A DNA stretch of 10,917 nucleotides from Pseudomonadota bacterium (GCA_023435325.1 JAEYRT010000303.1:1-10917), one strand, 5' to 3'; positions 1 to 6,891 are shown, counted from the first letter of the stretch. The notes: generated by a model not told the origin, from the sequence alone. Numbers and translations: made by a program.

Positions 1-242
1 GCCACGTGCAGCGTGGCGGTGATCCCACGCCGTTTGACCGGGTGCTGGCCACGCAGTTTGGCCACCATGCGGCGCAACTGATCCTGACGGGGCAGTTCGG
101 TCGCATGGTCACGCTGCGCAACGGTCAGATCGGAAGTGTGGAAATTGCCACAGTGGCCAACACCCAGCGCCGCATTACCTTGGACCATCCCTTGCTGGCC
201 ATGGCGCGGGACATCGGCATCTGCCTGGGTCAAGCCAGCTGA
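1..242 (+). CDS. 6-phosphofructokinase family protein, C-terminal fragment (5' end outside the window)
   Basis: This is the last 79 codons of a phosphofructokinase, the enzyme that phosphorylates fructose 6-phosphate to fructose 1,6-bisphosphate in the cytoplasm. The reading frame is open from the left edge (first full codon at base 3) to TGA at 240-242. The first residues, HVQRGGDPTPFDRVLA, match the strongly conserved PfkA segment (GHVQRGGxPTPFDR), whose His and Arg help bind fructose 6-phosphate in the known family. The GTG at base 6 is an internal valine codon and not a start. The fragment lacks the nucleotide-binding residues that separate ATP-dependent from pyrophosphate-dependent enzymes, so the phosphoryl donor cannot be told. 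No hairpin terminator was seen directly after the stop. Confidence 0.85.
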   Translation, partial: HVQRGGDPTPFDRVLATQFGHHAAQLILTGQFGRMVTLRNGQIGSVEIATVANTQRRITLDHPLLAMARDIGICLGQAS

Positions 243-313
243 AGCCGCAAAGCCCTTTGTCATGAACCATGAGCCATGGCACGGGGCAAGCGTTTGAGGG
301 TATTTTCAATCTC

Positions 314-378
314 TATTAATTTGTAACAATATAGCGGCCAAGCCTTTATTAATATGGTTTTCAAATATCTTTATTAAT
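314..378. repeat. Three direct copies of TATTAAT
   Basis: The heptamer TATTAAT occurs at 314-320, 347-353 and 372-378. The last two copies share the longer context CTTTATTAAT. The start-to-start spacings are 33 and 25 bases. Next to the last copy is the palindrome TTAATTAA (374-381). Repeats of this kind upstream of a promoter could be binding sites for a regulator or a nucleoid protein. They could equally be chance in AT-rich DNA. Confidence 0.4.
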
Positions 379-390
379 TAAAACCCGTTC

Positions 391-420
391 TTATAAGCGT
401 TAGCTGCTATATTGTTTTTT
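391..420 (+). repeat. Dispersed intergenic repeat, copy 1
   Basis: The core AGCGTTAGCTGCTATA, followed by a T-run, closely matches copy 2 at 2441-2478. It also resembles the reverse complement of copy 3 at 8664-8690. All three copies lie between genes. I recall similar AGCGCTAGCAGCTAT-type motifs as frequent between genes in Comamonadaceae, but could not check this here. Confidence 0.5.
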
Positions 421-502
421 AATGAGTTAAATGCCTTGGCAGGTTCTACCTACCGTTTATCAATGACTTGCGGGGATTTAATGTAAAAAAATGTTTATTG
501 TG

Positions 503-531
503 TTGCAGTTCTAGGGTAAGCCCTGTCTAAT
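503..531 (+). promoter_or_regulatory. Candidate sigma70 promoter of receptor gene 1
   Basis: The -35 candidate is TTGCAG (503-508, three of six consensus bases). A spacer of exactly 17 bases separates it from the -10 candidate TCTAAT (526-531, five of six). Transcription would start near 538. That leaves a leader of about 65 bases before the ATG at 604 and argues against translation from the TTG at 541. The call rests on sequence match alone. Confidence 0.4.
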
Positions 532-603
532 TTCCCGCAATTGAATCATCTATCCATGCCGTCAGTGCGTTTGCGCTGGGCGGCATTTTTCATTGGGGTT
601 GCA

Positions 604-2373
604 ATGCAGTTCAAAAATTTGTCGGTGGCCAAAAAGATTTGGCTCCTGATGCTCGTGGTCATGGGTGCCATGTTGGCGACGGGTCTTTCAATGACCGGCT
701 ACATGAATCAGTTGGAGGCCAAGTTGCGCGCCGACATTCAGGATATGGATGAACGCATTCGTGTGGTGGTGGAGCTGCGCGGCACCATTGAGACGGCCGC
801 AAGCTTTTTGATCGCCAGCAATATGGCGCAGGATGCGGACTCCATGGCTTTCTTTCAGAGCAAGTTCAAGGAAACCAGTGCCAGAACCGAGTCGCTGATC
901 CAAGACACCGGCAGCCGCCTGGTCACGCCCGAAGGCAAGGCCTTGTTTGAGCGCATTCAGCAAAAGCGCGCAGATCTCAACGTGGTAGCTGAAAAGATCA
1001 GCACAGAACGCCGCAACGATGGGGACGTGGTCGCCATGGTCAGGGCCGAGTTGCTGCCCGCCGTGCAAGGTTTCATGGATGACATGAATACTCTGGTGGG
1101 GCTGCAGGAAAAGCTGCTAAGTAACGCCATGGTGCAAAGCGAGAATTCCCGTTCCAGCGCCATGATGCTGGGTGGACTGGTACTGGCTTTGGTGGTGATC
1201 GCAGGCTTGCTGCTGTCAGCGTGGCTGATTCGCCAGATGACCTTGCCACTGGTGCAGGCCGTGGAGTTGGCCAACAGCATTGCAGGCGGGGACTTGACCC
1301 GCAATGTGCACGATGACCGCAAAGACGAGCTGGGGCAGCTGCTGCGCAGCCTCAATGCCATGACGCAAAAGCTGCGTGCAGTGGTGGGTGAAGTACGCAA
1401 TGGTGTGGATTCGGTGTCTTCGGCGGCCAGCCAGATCGCTTCGGGCAACCAGGACCTGTCGGCGCGTACCGAGCAGACAGCGGCCAATCTGGAAGAAACC
1501 GCAGCCAGCGTCGAGGAGCTGACCGCCACCGTGACCCAATCCGCGGATACGGCCCGTCAGGCCAACCAGCTGGCAGTCACGGCGGTGCAGGCGGCAGAGC
1601 GTGGCGGGGAAGTGGTGAATCAGGTGGTCATGAGCATGGACCAGATCAACACATCCAGCCGCAAGATTGGCGACATCATTGGCGTGATCGACGGTATTGC
1701 CTTCCAGACCAACATCTTGGCGCTGAACGCCGCTGTGGAAGCCGCGCGTGCCGGTGAGCAAGGCCGTGGTTTTGCCGTGGTGGCCGGGGAAGTGCGCAGC
1801 CTGGCTGGCCGCAGTGCGGAAGCGGCCAAGGAGATCAAAGCCCTCATCAGTACCAGCGTAAGCAACGTCGATCTGGGTGCCGAGCAAGTGGCGCAGGCCG
1901 GAGAAAGCATGCAGGAGATTGTGGCCAGCGTGCGCCGCGTGACGGATTTGATTGGCGAAATCACGGCGTCTGCCAACGAGCAGCGCGACGGCATTGCGCA
2001 GGTCAATCAGGCCGTGAGCAACCTCGACCAGATGACGCAGCAAAACGCGGCCCTGGTGGAAGAGTCCAGCGCTGCGGCGACCGCAATGAATGACCAGGCC
2101 CAGCGTCTGGCGCAGGTGGTGGCAGTATTCAACGTGGGGCAAAGCACTGCGGTGGCTGCGCCGGCCAAGCGTCCGGTACAGCCTGCATCGCCAGCTGCAG
2201 TGCAAACTGCCGCTGCCAAGCCGGTGGCCGCAGCGCCTGCACCACGTCCCGTGAAGACGGCCAGCAAGCCTGCAGCGCCTGCGGTGACATCGGCACCGCA
2301 AAAATTGCTGCAGCCGGAGCCACTGAGCAGCAAAAAAACTGCCGACAACGAGGATGATTGGGAAACCTTTTAA
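604..2373 (+). CDS. Methyl-accepting chemotaxis protein with C-terminal CheR/CheB docking pentapeptide (receptor 1)
   Basis: Inner-membrane chemoreceptor of 589 residues that controls the CheA kinase through CheW. Order of parts: TM1 (about 12-30), periplasmic sensor of about 150 mostly helical residues (probably a four-helix bundle, ligand unknown), TM2 (about 186-208), HAMP (about 209-262), and the cytoplasmic coiled coil. The conserved hairpin tip, about 357-414, contains GIAFQTNILALNAAVEAARA. A linker rich in Ala, Pro and Lys (about 510-575) leads to the C-terminus DDWETF. The last five residues fit the xWxxF pentapeptide that tethers CheR and CheB in Tar/Tsr-type receptors. The ATG at 604 was chosen because GGGG at 595-598 is well spaced and the protein then begins MQFKNLSVAKKIW, a normal receptor N-terminus. 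An upstream TTG (541) or ATG (556) would add an unneeded extension. A terminator follows, so this is probably a single-gene unit. Confidence 0.95.
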   Translation: MQFKNLSVAKKIWLLMLVVMGAMLATGLSMTGYMNQLEAKLRADIQDMDERIRVVVELRGTIETAASFLIASNMAQDADSMAFFQSKFKETSARTESLIQDTGSRLVTPEGKALFERIQQKRADLNVVAEKISTERRNDGDVVAMVRAELLPAVQGFMDDMNTLVGLQEKLLSNAMVQSENSRSSAMMLGGLVLALVVIAGLLLSAWLIRQMTLPLVQAVELANSIAGGDLTRNVHDDRKDELGQLLRSLNAMTQKLRAVVGEVRNGVDSVSSAASQIASGNQDLSARTEQTAANLEETAASVEELTATVTQSADTARQANQLAVTAVQAAERGGEVVNQVVMSMDQINTSSRKIGDIIGVIDGIAFQTNILALNAAVEAARAGEQGRGFAVVAGEVRSLAGRSAEAAKEIKALISTSVSNVDLGAEQVAQAGESMQEIVASVRRVTDLIGEITASANEQRDGIAQVNQAVSNLDQMTQQNAALVEESSAAATAMNDQAQRLAQVVAVFNVGQSTAVAAPAKRPVQPASPAAVQTAAAKPVAAAPAPRPVKTASKPAAPAVTSAPQKLLQPEPLSSKKTADNEDDWETF

Positions 2374-2395
2374 GGCTTTGTGACGTTTGGTAACC

Positions 2396-2422
2396 AGGGA
2401 GCCCTTTGCGGCTCCTTTTTTT
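2396..2422 (+). terminator. Rho-independent terminator of receptor gene 1
   Basis: The stem GGAGCC (2398-2403) pairs with GGCTCC (2410-2415) around a six-base loop. A run of seven T (2416-2422) follows. It sits 23 bases after the stop codon. Confidence 0.85.
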
Positions 2423-2440
2423 ATGCACAAAATACGAATA

Positions 2441-2478
2441 AAGCGCTTATATATTCAGCGTTAGTAGCTATAAAAATA
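2441..2478 (+). repeat. Dispersed intergenic repeat, copy 2
   Basis: It begins with AAGCGCTTATATATTC and continues with AGCGTTAGTAGCTATA and an A-rich tail. The second half matches copy 1 at 14 of 16 positions. GCGCT and AGCGT can pair imperfectly across TTATATATTC. The unit fills most of the gap between the receptor 1 terminator and the next start codon. It contains -10-like hexamers (TATATT at 2450-2455, TATAAA at 2469-2474), so it may supply the promoter of the following gene. No good -35 box was seen. Confidence 0.5.
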
Positions 2479-2492
2479 TTTGAAAGCCCAGC

Positions 2493-2981
2493 ATGGATCG
2501 ACATGAAGAAGCGGTGATGCAGTTTTTGACGGCCAACGGCGACACCTTTGTTGCCCCGCAGTATGAAGTGGCCGCAGGCTGGATGTGCCCCAGCTTCGTG
2601 GCGCTGCGCCCTGCCAAAAAACAGGTGTGGGTGGTGACCGTTTCCGCCTCGGGCTACCCGCTGGGCTTGGTAGACCGGATCAACCAGCGGGTCGAGAAAT
2701 GGTATGCCCCGCTGCTGGAGCAGTTGCAGCGCCTGCAAGTGGTGGGCAATGACTGGCACATCGGTCTGCTGGTCTTTGTGCGCGATGACCAGATGGACTG
2801 GCTTCGCGGCCGCATCCAGGATGCGGCCGGTGTGCACGTGCTGAGTCTGGAAACCGCCAGCAGTCCATGGACCTGGCATGGCAGCGTGTGGACGGAAGAG
2901 GCGGACTTTGGCGTGTCCGCCATTCCCCGCAAAGATGGCGGGGCGGCATCGTCCCCCGGTCAGGCATCGACCACGCATTAA
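2493..2981 (+). CDS. Hypothetical protein, possible inactive PD-(D/E)XK-like fold
   Basis: A 162-residue soluble protein with no signal peptide or membrane segment. I do not recognise a named family. Residues 20-55 follow the layout of a PD-(D/E)XK nuclease core: Glu25 in a short helix/turn, then CPSFVALRP (32-40) where 'PDF' would be expected, then the hydrophobic strand VWVVTVSASG (45-54) where 'VxVVExK' would be expected. In this reading the acidic Asp is Ser34 and the E-x-K is Thr49-Val-Ser51, so catalysis would be lost. The rest alternates helices with a strand (HIGLLVFVRDDQMDWL). The last dozen residues are a low-complexity Ser/Gly/Thr tail. The ATG at 2493 is preceded by a weak GAAAG (2482-2486). 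It lies between two chemoreceptor genes and converges on the second, but nothing links it to chemotaxis. That it is a real gene is likely from length, codon pattern and lack of a better overlapping frame. The fold is inference. Confidence 0.75.
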   Translation: MDRHEEAVMQFLTANGDTFVAPQYEVAAGWMCPSFVALRPAKKQVWVVTVSASGYPLGLVDRINQRVEKWYAPLLEQLQRLQVVGNDWHIGLLVFVRDDQMDWLRGRIQDAAGVHVLSLETASSPWTWHGSVWTEEADFGVSAIPRKDGGAASSPGQASTTH

Positions 2982-3075
2982 ATCAGCGCCATCCCCTTCG
3001 AGAAGTATTGACTGTGCCTTGAGCGTTCACCGCCCAGTGCCGGCCCCTGCGCCAGATTTCCGCGCGCTCGGGCCC

Positions 3076-4635
3076 TCAGGCAGAAACGGAGCTTGTCAGG
3101 GCTGGCTGCGGCAGGGTCTGAAAGGCACTGGCACTGCGCAGCAACCCCTGTGACTGGTTTTGCAGACTGTGGGCGGCAGCGCTCATTTCCTCGACCAATG
3201 CGGCATTGTGCTGGGTGCCCTGGTCGATGTGGGCCAGGGCGCTGCCCATCTCCTGCATGCCAAGGCTTTGTTGCTGGCTGGCGTGGGCAATCTCTTGCAC
3301 CAGACGGGTGACGCGGTGGATGGTTGCTTCCACCCCCTGCATGGTGTTGCCAGTGCGTTGCGCCTGCTGCACACCGGTTTGCACGCGGTGGCTGCTGTGG
3401 GTGATGAGTTGCTTGATTTCCTTGGCTGCCTCGGCGCTGCGTTGGGCCAGTGAACGCACCTCACCGGCCACCACGGCAAAGCCACGGCCTTGCTCGCCTG
3501 CACGGGCGGCTTCCACGGCGGCGTTCAGCGCCAGGATATTGGTCTGAAAGGCGATGCTGTCGATCACGCCAATGATGTCGCCAATCTTTTGGCTGCTGGC
3601 CTCGATGTCCTGCATGGTCTGTACCAGCTGCAGCATGTCGCTGTGGCCAGCTGTCGCCACTTGGCTGGCCTCTTGTGCGAAGCCCAGGGCATGTTGGGCG
3701 TTCTGGGCATTTTGCTGCACGTTGCCCACCAGGTTTTCCATGCTGGCATTGCTTTGCTGCAAGGCACTGGCCTGGCTTTCCGTGCGGCGCGACAGGTCTT
3801 GATTGCCACCGGCAATCTGGGCGCTGGCGGTGGCCACTTGTTCGGCATCACTGCGCACCTGCAGCACCAGTTGGGACAATTGGCTTTGCATGGTGTGCAT
3901 GGCACGCATCAGGTCGCCGATTTCATTGTGACCTGCCGCGCTGATGCGCTGGCGCAAGTCCCCGCTGGCAATGCGCTCGGCCACTTCTGCGGCGTGTGTC
4001 AGCGGCCGGGTAATACGGCGGCTGTAAACCATGCTGGCAGCCGCACCCAAGGCGAAGACCAGCAGACAGATGCCCAGGCTGAGCCAGCGTGCCCGCTGCG
4101 CCATGGCCTGTGCCTGCCGGGCCAGGGCGGCGCTGTCCGCGGCAATGTGCTGGGCGGTTTGTTCCAGCAAATCAGAGGCTTCGCGGTCAATGCCGCGCAC
4201 CTTCTGATCGCCTGCATGTGGATCATGCCCGCTGGCGATAAAGCTGCGCAATCCCTCGCGGTAGGCGGTGCCCATCTGGCGGTGCGATTGCTGGAAACGC
4301 TCCAGCGTCTGACGGGCCGTGCCAGGTGCCAGCTGTGACAGCAGCTCCTGGCCATGCCGTTGAATGGACTGTTCCTGCGCTTCAAATGCCTGCCAGTAGC
4401 GCTGCTGTTCAGCGCTGTCATGGCCGCGCAGCAGCACATTCTTCCATTCCTGGGCCTGCAGCTTGAAATCATTGAGCAGCTGATTGGTCAGCCGCTCATG
4501 GTTCATGTGCTGGGCAACGTCTGCGTCGTACAGCGACAAAGCCTGCTGCTGACGCATCAAGCCAAACAGGGCCGCGCAGAGCATCAGCAGCAGGGCGCCA
4601 GCCATGAACAAGGGAAGCTGGTAGCGGAGTTTCAT
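3076..4635 (-). CDS. Methyl-accepting chemotaxis protein without docking pentapeptide (receptor 2)
   Basis: Inner-membrane chemoreceptor of 519 residues. Parts: TM1 (about 7-26), periplasmic sensor (about 27-183), TM2 (about 184-206), HAMP (about 207-260), and a cytoplasmic coiled coil with hairpin tip at about 350-407, which includes SIAFQTNILALNAAVEAARA. The sensor carries DFKLQAQEWKNVLLRGHD early in its first helix. I recall this QEWKN-VLLRG signature from many betaproteobacterial receptors, but its ligand is unknown to me. The protein ends LPQPALTSSVSA, with no xWxxF, so its adaptation would rely on CheR/CheB docked on neighbouring receptors. The ATG at 4635 was chosen because it places TM1 directly after MKLRYQ. 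Longer versions from GTG 4686 or TTG 4647 add only unhelical leader and cross a hairpin. The Shine-Dalgarno sequence is weak. The gene is divergent from purT. It converges on the small gene ending at 2981, and I saw no clear terminator between them. Confidence 0.94.
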   Translation of the reverse strand: MKLRYQLPLFMAGALLLMLCAALFGLMRQQQALSLYDADVAQHMNHERLTNQLLNDFKLQAQEWKNVLLRGHDSAEQQRYWQAFEAQEQSIQRHGQELLSQLAPGTARQTLERFQQSHRQMGTAYREGLRSFIASGHDPHAGDQKVRGIDREASDLLEQTAQHIAADSAALARQAQAMAQRARWLSLGICLLVFALGAAASMVYSRRITRPLTHAAEVAERIASGDLRQRISAAGHNEIGDLMRAMHTMQSQLSQLVLQVRSDAEQVATASAQIAGGNQDLSRRTESQASALQQSNASMENLVGNVQQNAQNAQHALGFAQEASQVATAGHSDMLQLVQTMQDIEASSQKIGDIIGVIDSIAFQTNILALNAAVEAARAGEQGRGFAVVAGEVRSLAQRSAEAAKEIKQLITHSSHRVQTGVQQAQRTGNTMQGVEATIHRVTRLVQEIAHASQQQSLGMQEMGSALAHIDQGTQHNAALVEEMSAAAHSLQNQSQGLLRSASAFQTLPQPALTSSVSA

Positions 4636-4648
4636 AAGTGCATCAATC

Positions 4649-4672
4649 AAAAACAGGGAGCGGTTTTCCCTG
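4649..4672 (-). promoter_or_regulatory. Hairpin plus T-run in the leader of receptor gene 2
   Basis: Read on the minus strand, CAGGGA (4672-4667) pairs with TCCCTG (4659-4654) around a seven-base loop. Five T (4653-4649) follow, ending 14 bases before the start codon at 4635. This is the shape of a small intrinsic terminator or attenuator, although a six-pair stem is marginal. It could also affect ribosome access. Confidence 0.35.
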
Positions 4673-4848
4673 GATATGCAGCACACTGAATCCAGAGCAA
4701 GCAGCGGAATCCGGTGTTTTATCTCTGTTTGGTGAAGTGCTGAAGACAGCCCAGGGATTGTGCATTTTTCCTAGGGTTTATATGGATCCTATGATGTCGC
4801 CTGCGCGTGATGCACACCTTCCTTCTCTTTATTTGTTGAAGCTTTGAT

Positions 4849-6066
4849 ATGACCACCCTTGGAACGCCCTTGTCCCCCAATGCCACCAAAGTCATGCTGC
4901 TAGGCAGCGGTGAGCTGGGTAAAGAAGTCTTGATTGCCCTGCAGCGCCTGGGGGTGGAGACCATTGCGGTGGACCGCTATGACCATGCTCCGGGGCAGCA
5001 GGTGGCCCATCATGCACGTACCATCACCATGAGTGATCCGGCGCAGCTCAAGGCGCTGATCGAAGAGGTCAAGCCTGATGTGGTGGTGCCTGAAATTGAA
5101 GCCATTGCCACGCCCATGCTGGAAGCGCTGGAAGCCGCCGGTGTCGTGACCGTGGTGCCCACGGCACGAGCGACACGGCTGACCATGGACCGCGAAGGCA
5201 TTCGCCGCCTGGCGGCCGAAACCCTGGGACTGCCTACCAGCCCTTACCGTTTTTGCGATTCGCTGGAGGAATTGCAGGCCGCCATCGACGGCACTGACGG
5301 GCAGTCTGCAATTGGCTACCCCTGCGTGGTCAAACCGGTGATGAGCAGCTCGGGCAAAGGCCAGAGCAAGATCGACACGGCAGCCGATGTGGCCACCGCC
5401 TGGGACTACGCCATGGCAGGCGGGCGTGTGGCCAAGGGGCGTGTGATTGTGGAGGGCTTCATCGACTTCGACTATGAAATTACCCAGCTGACCGTGCGTG
5501 CCAAGGGCCAGGATGGGCAGATTGCAACGCATTTCTGTGACCCCGTGGGTCATATCCAGCAAGCGGGTGACTATGTGGAAAGCTGGCAGCCTCACCCCAT
5601 GCATCCGGTGGCACTGGAAAAGTCACGCCAGATTGCCAAGGCTGTGACGGATGACCTGGGCGGCCTGGGCCTGTTTGGGGTGGAGCTGTTCGTCAAGGGC
5701 GAGCAGGTGTGGTTCAGCGAAGTCTCACCGCGTCCACATGACACGGGACTGGTCACGTTGTGCACGCAGTGGCAAAGCGAGTTTGAATTGCATGCACGCG
5801 CCATTTTGGGTCTGCCTGTCGATGCCAGCCTGCGCAATCCGGGCGCCAGCGCGGTGATCTATGGCGGCCAGGATGCTGAAGGCCTGGTGTTCGATGGGGT
5901 AGACGAAGCTCTGGCGATTCCCGGCACCGATCTGCGTCTGTTTGGCAAGCCTGAAGCCTTTGTGAAGCGCCGCATGGGCGTGGCCCTGGCGCGTGCCGCC
6001 GATACGGATACCGCACGCGCAAATGCCAAGCTGGCGGCCAGCAAGGTCAAGCCCCGCAAGCCCTGA
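4849..6066 (+). CDS. purT: Formate-dependent phosphoribosylglycinamide formyltransferase (GAR transformylase 2)
   Basis: Cytoplasmic ATP-grasp enzyme of purine biosynthesis. It joins formate to 5'-phosphoribosylglycinamide using ATP, the folate-independent alternative to PurN. The N-terminal domain opens with KVMLLGSGELGKEV (14-27), the typical PurT dinucleotide-fold start. VVVPEIEAI follows at about 84. The ATP-grasp domain contains CVVKPVMSSSGKGQS (159-173) with Lys162 and the flexible S-S-S-G-K-G loop. Near residue 290, FSEVSPRPHDTGLVTL holds the metal/ATP-binding Glu and the conserved R-P-H-D-T-G of the family. At 405 residues it is slightly longer than the Escherichia coli enzyme (392), from a short N-terminal extension and a Lys-rich tail. 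The ATG at 4849 has GAAG (4838-4841) at normal spacing. The gene stands alone, divergent from receptor 2, with a terminator after it. No purine riboswitch was recognised in the 5' gap. Confidence 0.96.
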   Translation: MTTLGTPLSPNATKVMLLGSGELGKEVLIALQRLGVETIAVDRYDHAPGQQVAHHARTITMSDPAQLKALIEEVKPDVVVPEIEAIATPMLEALEAAGVVTVVPTARATRLTMDREGIRRLAAETLGLPTSPYRFCDSLEELQAAIDGTDGQSAIGYPCVVKPVMSSSGKGQSKIDTAADVATAWDYAMAGGRVAKGRVIVEGFIDFDYEITQLTVRAKGQDGQIATHFCDPVGHIQQAGDYVESWQPHPMHPVALEKSRQIAKAVTDDLGGLGLFGVELFVKGEQVWFSEVSPRPHDTGLVTLCTQWQSEFELHARAILGLPVDASLRNPGASAVIYGGQDAEGLVFDGVDEALAIPGTDLRLFGKPEAFVKRRMGVALARAADTDTARANAKLAASKVKPRKP

Positions 6067-6114
6067 CACCAAGGCCGAGGCGTCTGGCAGGGCCAAGCAG
6101 GCCCACAAAGACAT

Positions 6115-6146
6115 AAAAAAACGCTGCTTTCGAAGCAGCGTTTTTT
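6115..6146. terminator. Bidirectional terminator between purT and the MscS-like gene
   Basis: CGCTGCTT (6122-6129) pairs perfectly with AAGCAGCG (6133-6140) over a three-base TCG centre. It is flanked by seven A on the left and six T on the right. The symmetry suits termination of purT on the plus strand and of the converging channel gene on the minus strand. It lies 48 bases after the purT stop and 16 bases after the channel gene stop. Confidence 0.92.
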
Positions 6147-6162
6147 GTTGGTACACCTGCTT

Positions 6163-6891
6163 TCAGGGAAAGGTCGGCGTCTTGGGTGCTGGCGTGGGAG
6201 CGGACGCTGCGGGAGCCGCAGCGGGTGCAGTCAACTCTGGTGTGGGGTGGAGCTTGTCTGCCGGCACAGGAGTGCCTGCACGCCAGCGGCGCACCAGGCG
6301 CTGGAAGATCAGCGCATTGGGAATTTGTATCAGGGTGCCCGGTGCAGGGGCGGTCGCATCTTCCAGGGTGGTGTAGAGCAGGTTGATGTCCACCACGCGC
6401 CCCAGTGCGCCGGGCTTGTCGGCTGTATCCAGGATTTCGATGTGATCGCCCACGCGGAAGGGGCCAACCGTGAAGATCAGGAAAGCGCAGAACAGGTTGG
6501 ACAGCACACTCCAGGCGGCAAAAAATGCCACGGCACCTACGGTGGCAAAACCCGTGAAGGCCGACCACAGCACGCTGGCAGACACGCCCAGGCGTTCCAG
6601 TATCAACAGGACAGCGCCTGCAATGATGATCCAGCGCACCACGGCATGGACCGGCATAAGCAGCTCATGCGGAAACTCATAGTGCTGGCTGGCGCGCTTG
6701 ATCACGCGTTTGAACAAACGATGCAGCAGCCAGGCCACAAAAATGATGAGCAGGATTTGCAGGACTGGGACGGCCACTTCCAGCCAGTCCTGCATCCAGA
6801 GCGGCAAGCGGTTACGCAAGCCTGCGAAGCGATCAATCAGGGTCACAGGTGATAAGTCCAAGGCAGTTGTCTTTCTTGCAATACTAACCAA
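6163..6891 (-). CDS. MscS-like small-conductance mechanosensitive channel, short form
   Basis: Inner-membrane channel expected to open under membrane tension and release solutes on hypo-osmotic shock. TM1 is at about 37-58, TM2 at 84-102 and the pore-lining TM3 at 107-130. The family hallmark PFRVGDHIEI (144-153) starts the beta domain, and IPNALIF (190-196) matches the conserved MscS 'IPNS' strand. Two things are unusual. The pore helix has bulky GAVAFFAAWSVLSN in place of the Gly/Ala-rich packing seen in E. coli MscS. After about residue 203 the protein goes straight into a Pro/Ala/Thr tail, so the alpha/beta part of the cytoplasmic cage appears to be missing (242 residues against 286 in E. 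coli). The start is uncertain: TTG at 6891 is the longest, but TTG at 6861 (protein MDLSPVTLIDR) has a better purine-rich AAGAAAGA upstream. It lies downstream of lysS on the same strand but behind a terminator. Confidence 0.85.
   Translation of the reverse strand: MVSIARKTTALDLSPVTLIDRFAGLRNRLPLWMQDWLEVAVPVLQILLIIFVAWLLHRLFKRVIKRASQHYEFPHELLMPVHAVVRWIIIAGAVLLILERLGVSASVLWSAFTGFATVGAVAFFAAWSVLSNLFCAFLIFTVGPFRVGDHIEILDTADKPGALGRVVDINLLYTTLEDATAPAPGTLIQIPNALIFQRLVRRWRAGTPVPADKLHPTPELTAPAAAPAASAPTPAPKTPTFP

Larger units (their letters stand above)
243..603. other. AT-rich intergenic region between the phosphofructokinase gene and receptor gene 1
   Basis: About 360 bases without a convincing gene. 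The stretch from about 300 to 430 is strikingly AT-rich next to its GC-rich neighbours. It holds three copies of TATTAAT, one copy of a dispersed repeat (391-420) and, near the right end, a sigma70-type promoter candidate (503-531). The frame of receptor gene 1 stays open leftward to a TTG at 541, but I treat 541-603 as untranslated leader. I found no sigma28 (FliA) consensus of the TAAA-N15-GCCGATAA kind. Confidence 0.6.

Noticed and set aside
541..603. Longer N-terminus for receptor 1 from a TTG at 541 or an ATG at 556
   Set aside because: It would add an unneeded extension before a standard receptor start. The promoter candidate at 503-531 leaves no room for a ribosome site before 541. The ATG at 604 has GGGG at good spacing.
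1216..2430. Long open frames antisense to receptor gene 1 (up to about 400 codons)
   Set aside because: They are shadows of a GC-rich gene. The translation is rich in His, Arg, Cys and Leu with no domain, while the sense frame encodes a complete receptor.
2982..3075. Terminator between the small gene ending at 2981 and receptor gene 2
   Set aside because: The region is GC-rich and can pair weakly (around the GGGCCC at 3070-3075), but no stem with a T-run was found on either strand.
3490..4338. A 282-codon open frame on the plus strand opposite receptor gene 2
   Set aside because: It is antisense to conserved receptor sequence, with no domain, no ribosome site and shadow-like composition.
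4758..4800. CCTAGG and TAGG...CCTA symmetry as an operator or riboswitch ahead of purT
   Set aside because: Only four to five paired bases, with no match to a PurR box or purine-aptamer layout I know. It is likely chance around a weak promoter.
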